Assembly: GCF_023228785.1 (NCBI RefSeq)
Contig: NZ_JALOAN010000034.1
Location: 1-24,986, forward strand
Reading direction: 5' to 3'
DNA length: 24,986 nt
Origin: Sulfurimonas sp.
Lineage (GTDB): Bacteria; Campylobacterota; Campylobacteria; Campylobacterales; Sulfurimonadaceae
Of the stretch, positions 23,072 to 24,986 are shown piece after piece. Within the stretch, counting starts at the first letter, position 1, and every line of letters begins with the position of its first letter. The notes under the pieces are model-generated. The model worked only from the letters and a program-made list of their open reading frames with translations. It did not search any database and was not told the origin of the DNA. The position numbers and the translations under genes are program-made.

Positions 23072-24184
23072 TTAAATGAGTAAAAACAAAAGAGTTACAT
23101 CATCTTGAAGTTTCATCTCCTTGAGTATCTCATTTGTGCTATCTATAAGCTCTGGTTTTGCTATTAGTTCAAATGGCGAAAAGCTATCAAGAGTGGCATC
23201 TTCATCTTCTACAAAACCATCACTATAAATCAAAAGAGACTCATGCTCTTTAATGTCGAGTTCACTTACAGTAACATCCTCAAAAAAGTTCATAAAGGGA
23301 AGATTGTTTGCTTTTACTTTTACTATCTTAGAGTTTTTATCTTTTAATAAAAAAGGATACATTCCACCAGAGGCAAAACTTAGTTTTTCTGACTCTTTAT
23401 CTATAAAAATCATAGTGTATGACAACTGCTCTTCATCTGCTAAAAAGGTTTTAACTGCAGGGAAAAGTTCATCACTTAACTCTTGTAAACTTCTAGCGCT
23501 CTTTACAAGTTGGTTTATAGTAGAAGATACTGCAAAAACACTCAAAGCTGGGGAGATTCCATGTCCTTGTCCATCTATAATATACAAAAATCTTGATCCA
23601 TCTGCTAATTTATAGAGTGAGTAAAAATCACCACTAAGTATATCTGATGGCTTATAAATAATCTTATTTGTCTTTGGATCTAGCTTATTTACTATGCCCA
23701 TCTCTAGTTTTTTCCTAGCAATATTTTGCTGAGCTAGATCATAAGCATAAAGAGCATTTATCTTGTCATTAAGTTCTTGAAGTCTTGTTATATCATATCT
23801 TATTGCGATGTACTCAACTATCTCACCATCTGCATCTAAGATTGGGAAAATATGAACATCTACTGTATAACGACTTTTATTTTTATGTATGTTTGTTATA
23901 ACACCGTGCCACACTTTTTTAGACTTTATCGTCTGCCAAAGTTCTTTAAAAAATGATCTTGGAGTATCTGGGTTTCTTAGGATATTGTGGTGTTGTCCTA
24001 GTAGTTCTGCTTCTGTATAACCAGATATTTCAATAAATTTTTTGTTAGCATAAGTTATAACACCGTTAGGGGAAGTTTTAGATACTATGTTAGTAGCATC
24101 AACAATATGACGATACTGTTCTAAGAGTGAATGCTCAGAGATGTCCTCGCTAAGAAATGCTTTATTACTGTTGTTTTTTATCAA
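23072..24184 (-). CDS. PAS-SpoIIE (PP2C-type) serine phosphatase
   Basis: This 370-residue cytoplasmic protein has an Aer-type PAS domain (about 20-135) with GYTEAELLGQHHNILRNPDT and W(H)GVITN. A SpoIIE-type PP2C phosphatase domain follows (about 160-370). The four metal-binding acidic positions are present: SGDFY (Asp186), IDGQGHG (Asp204), YSDGFVED (Asp322) and QDDVTLL (Asp361/362). Such proteins usually dephosphorylate anti-sigma-factor antagonists (STAS proteins) or related targets; no STAS gene is adjacent. The start is TTG, chosen because AGGAT stands 6 bases upstream and no ATG occurs before the phosphatase domain. CATAAT on this strand at 24213-24218 may be the -10 box. It probably heads a two-gene unit with the helicase. 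Confidence 0.92.
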   Translation of the reverse strand: MIKNNSNKAFLSEDISEHSLLEQYRHIVDATNIVSKTSPNGVITYANKKFIEISGYTEAELLGQHHNILRNPDTPRSFFKELWQTIKSKKVWHGVITNIHKNKSRYTVDVHIFPILDADGEIVEYIAIRYDITRLQELNDKINALYAYDLAQQNIARKKLEMGIVNKLDPKTNKIIYKPSDILSGDFYSLYKLADGSRFLYIIDGQGHGISPALSVFAVSSTINQLVKSARSLQELSDELFPAVKTFLADEEQLSYTMIFIDKESEKLSFASGGMYPFLLKDKNSKIVKVKANNLPFMNFFEDVTVSELDIKEHESLLIYSDGFVEDEDATLDSFSPFELIAKPELIDSTNEILKEMKLQDDVTLLFLLI

Positions 24185-24235
24185 GGCGTTATCCTAAAAT
24201 CACTTCTTTGTTATTATGACATAAAGAGTATAAGA

Positions 24236-24256
24236 AAAGTTACTTTTTATAACTTT
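24236..24256. promoter_or_regulatory. inverted repeat between divergent promoters
   Basis: AAAGTTA and TAACTTT (7 bp, 7-base spacer) lie between the likely -10 boxes of the PAS-SpoIIE gene and the small membrane-protein gene. It is a possible operator, but short AT-rich inverted repeats arise easily here by chance. Confidence 0.25.
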
Positions 24257-24302
24257 AGCAGAGATAGTTAGTTAGACAAAGTATTATCTAGCAAAAAGCC
24301 GA

Positions 24303-24308
24303 TATAAT
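24303..24308 (+). promoter_or_regulatory. -10 box for the small membrane-protein gene
   Basis: An exact TATAAT lies 32 bases before the ATG at 24341, with AAGG in the leader. No -35 element is evident. Confidence 0.5.
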
Positions 24309-24340
24309 ACGATTATAAAAAATAATTAAGGTCACAATTT

Positions 24341-24784
24341 ATGGAGATAACACCCCTTCTACAGTCAATTCTTGGCTTAGTCGCCGTCTTAGCAATCTTA
24401 ATATTTCTACTTTTCCTACCATCTGGCAAGAAGAAAAAAGAAGCAAATATTAAAAACTCAGCTACACCACAAAAACAAGCTCAAAAAACTGATTTGCCTT
24501 ATTTAAGATCCATAGTAAAAAATAAGAAGTCAACAACTAGAGAGCTCGAACTTGCTTTAGGAGCAGTCATTAAGCATCATGGAAATATTCACCCGAAATT
24601 AGGAGCTAGACCGCATCCAGATTTTGATGTTTATATGGATTTTTTGTTTACAATATGCAGACATCCAAACGCAAGCAAGGAAATAATTATAGACTTTGAT
24701 AAGGATCTATGTAGATTAAATCCTGAGTATAAAAAAGAGATAAACGAAGCTATCACAAAGGGACTAAACTCACGAAGAGTTTGA
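24341..24784 (+). CDS. membrane-anchored protein of unknown function
   Basis: This 147-residue protein has one N-terminal hydrophobic segment (about 8-27) and a basic linker (KKKK, then Gln/Lys-rich to about 50). A compact soluble domain (about 51-147) contains HHGNIHPKLGARPHPDFDVY and FTICRHPNASKEII. The KKKK directly after the hydrophobic segment suggests the domain faces the cytoplasm. I do not recognise the family; it may be a lineage-specific protein of Campylobacterota. AAGG lies 9 bases before the ATG. It seems to be a single-gene unit with its own promoter, followed by a hairpin and, 100 bases on, a strong terminator. Confidence 0.75.
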   Translation: MEITPLLQSILGLVAVLAILIFLLFLPSGKKKKEANIKNSATPQKQAQKTDLPYLRSIVKNKKSTTRELELALGAVIKHHGNIHPKLGARPHPDFDVYMDFLFTICRHPNASKEIIIDFDKDLCRLNPEYKKEINEAITKGLNSRRV

Positions 24785-24787
24785 TAA

Positions 24788-24813
24788 AGCCCTTAAATAG
24801 GCTATTTAAGGCT
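24788..24813 (+). repeat. inverted repeat just after the small membrane-protein gene
   Basis: AGCC-CTTAAATAG and CTATTTAAGGCT pair over 12 bp with one bulged C and a single-base turn. It is followed by AATTTG, so it is a poor terminator by itself. Confidence 0.5.
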
Positions 24814-24887
24814 AATTTGTAACAGCTTTACTATGATATAGAGTGTTTACAGTTACAAAACGGTTACAATTTTATTAGTAATAGTGC

Positions 24888-24911
24888 GAGGGCTGATTAG
24901 ACCCTCTTTTT
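24888..24911 (+). terminator. intrinsic terminator
   Basis: GAGGG and CCCTC (5 bp, 9-base loop) are followed by TTTTT on the plus strand. It either ends the small membrane-protein transcript or a short RNA starting near 24845. Confidence 0.65.
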
Positions 24912-24986
24912 ATTAATAAATACGAACTGTACAACAGAACATCAAAATTAATAGCACTATTACTATTTTGGAAAGCAAAACATTGT

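Noticed and set aside
1..24986. CRISPR array, tRNA, rRNA, insertion sequence or prophage
   Set aside because: No regularly spaced repeats, cloverleaf, rRNA-like sequence, transposase or integrase was seen on either strand.

Overview
The window looks like chromosomal DNA of a Campylobacterota (Epsilonproteobacteria) species, most likely Sulfurimonas or a close relative. The grounds are AT-rich sequence, a futalosine-pathway menaquinone gene (mqnD) beside fliQ-murB, a histidine kinase with the HQWRQPL phosphoacceptor box, Aer-type PAS sensors, an NFACT protein, a SUV3-like helicase, and TATAAT -10 boxes without clear -35 elements. The genus is an inference from gene content; no rRNA or tRNA is present to confirm it.

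Layout. (1) 1-1863, plus strand: the 3' part of mqnD (its start lies before the window), fliQ and murB, tightly packed. (2) 1846-8158, minus strand: read in the direction of transcription, an NFACT protein, a small acidic protein of unknown function, a compact cdsA-dxr-tsaD housekeeping run (phospholipid, isoprenoid and tRNA t6A synthesis), then tpx and an outer-membrane beta-barrel gene. Between tpx and the barrel gene lies a 200-base stretch packed with stem-loops and ending in a textbook terminator. (3) 8235-12975: a signalling island with a PAS histidine kinase, a REC-GGDEF-EAL protein whose two c-di-GMP domains both look catalytically dead, and, divergent from it, a MASE1-GGEEF diguanylate cyclase that looks fully active. 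(4) 13045-18484: a TonB-dependent uptake locus with receptor, periplasmic binding protein, ATPase and FecCD-type permease, followed convergently by a periplasmic DUF4198-like protein. The cargo is cobalamin or another metal chelate. The binding-protein gene has no ATG, GTG or TTG in front of its signal peptide. (5) 18665-20254: a chemoreceptor with a periplasmic CxxCH haem-c motif. (6) 20265-24184, minus strand: a PAS-SpoIIE phosphatase followed by a 930-residue SUV3-like RNA helicase. (7) 24341-24986: a small membrane-anchored protein and a repeat-rich intergenic end.

Together the accessory genes form a sensory set typical of a free-living redox-responsive bacterium: two Aer-type PAS sensors with different outputs, a haem-c chemoreceptor and a c-di-GMP module, interleaved with housekeeping operons. 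No mobile element, CRISPR array, tRNA or rRNA was found. The observations most worth following are the hairpin-rich tpx 3' region (possible regulatory RNA), the non-canonical start of the binding-protein gene, and the one-base change that converts a catalytic EAL glutamate to lysine.
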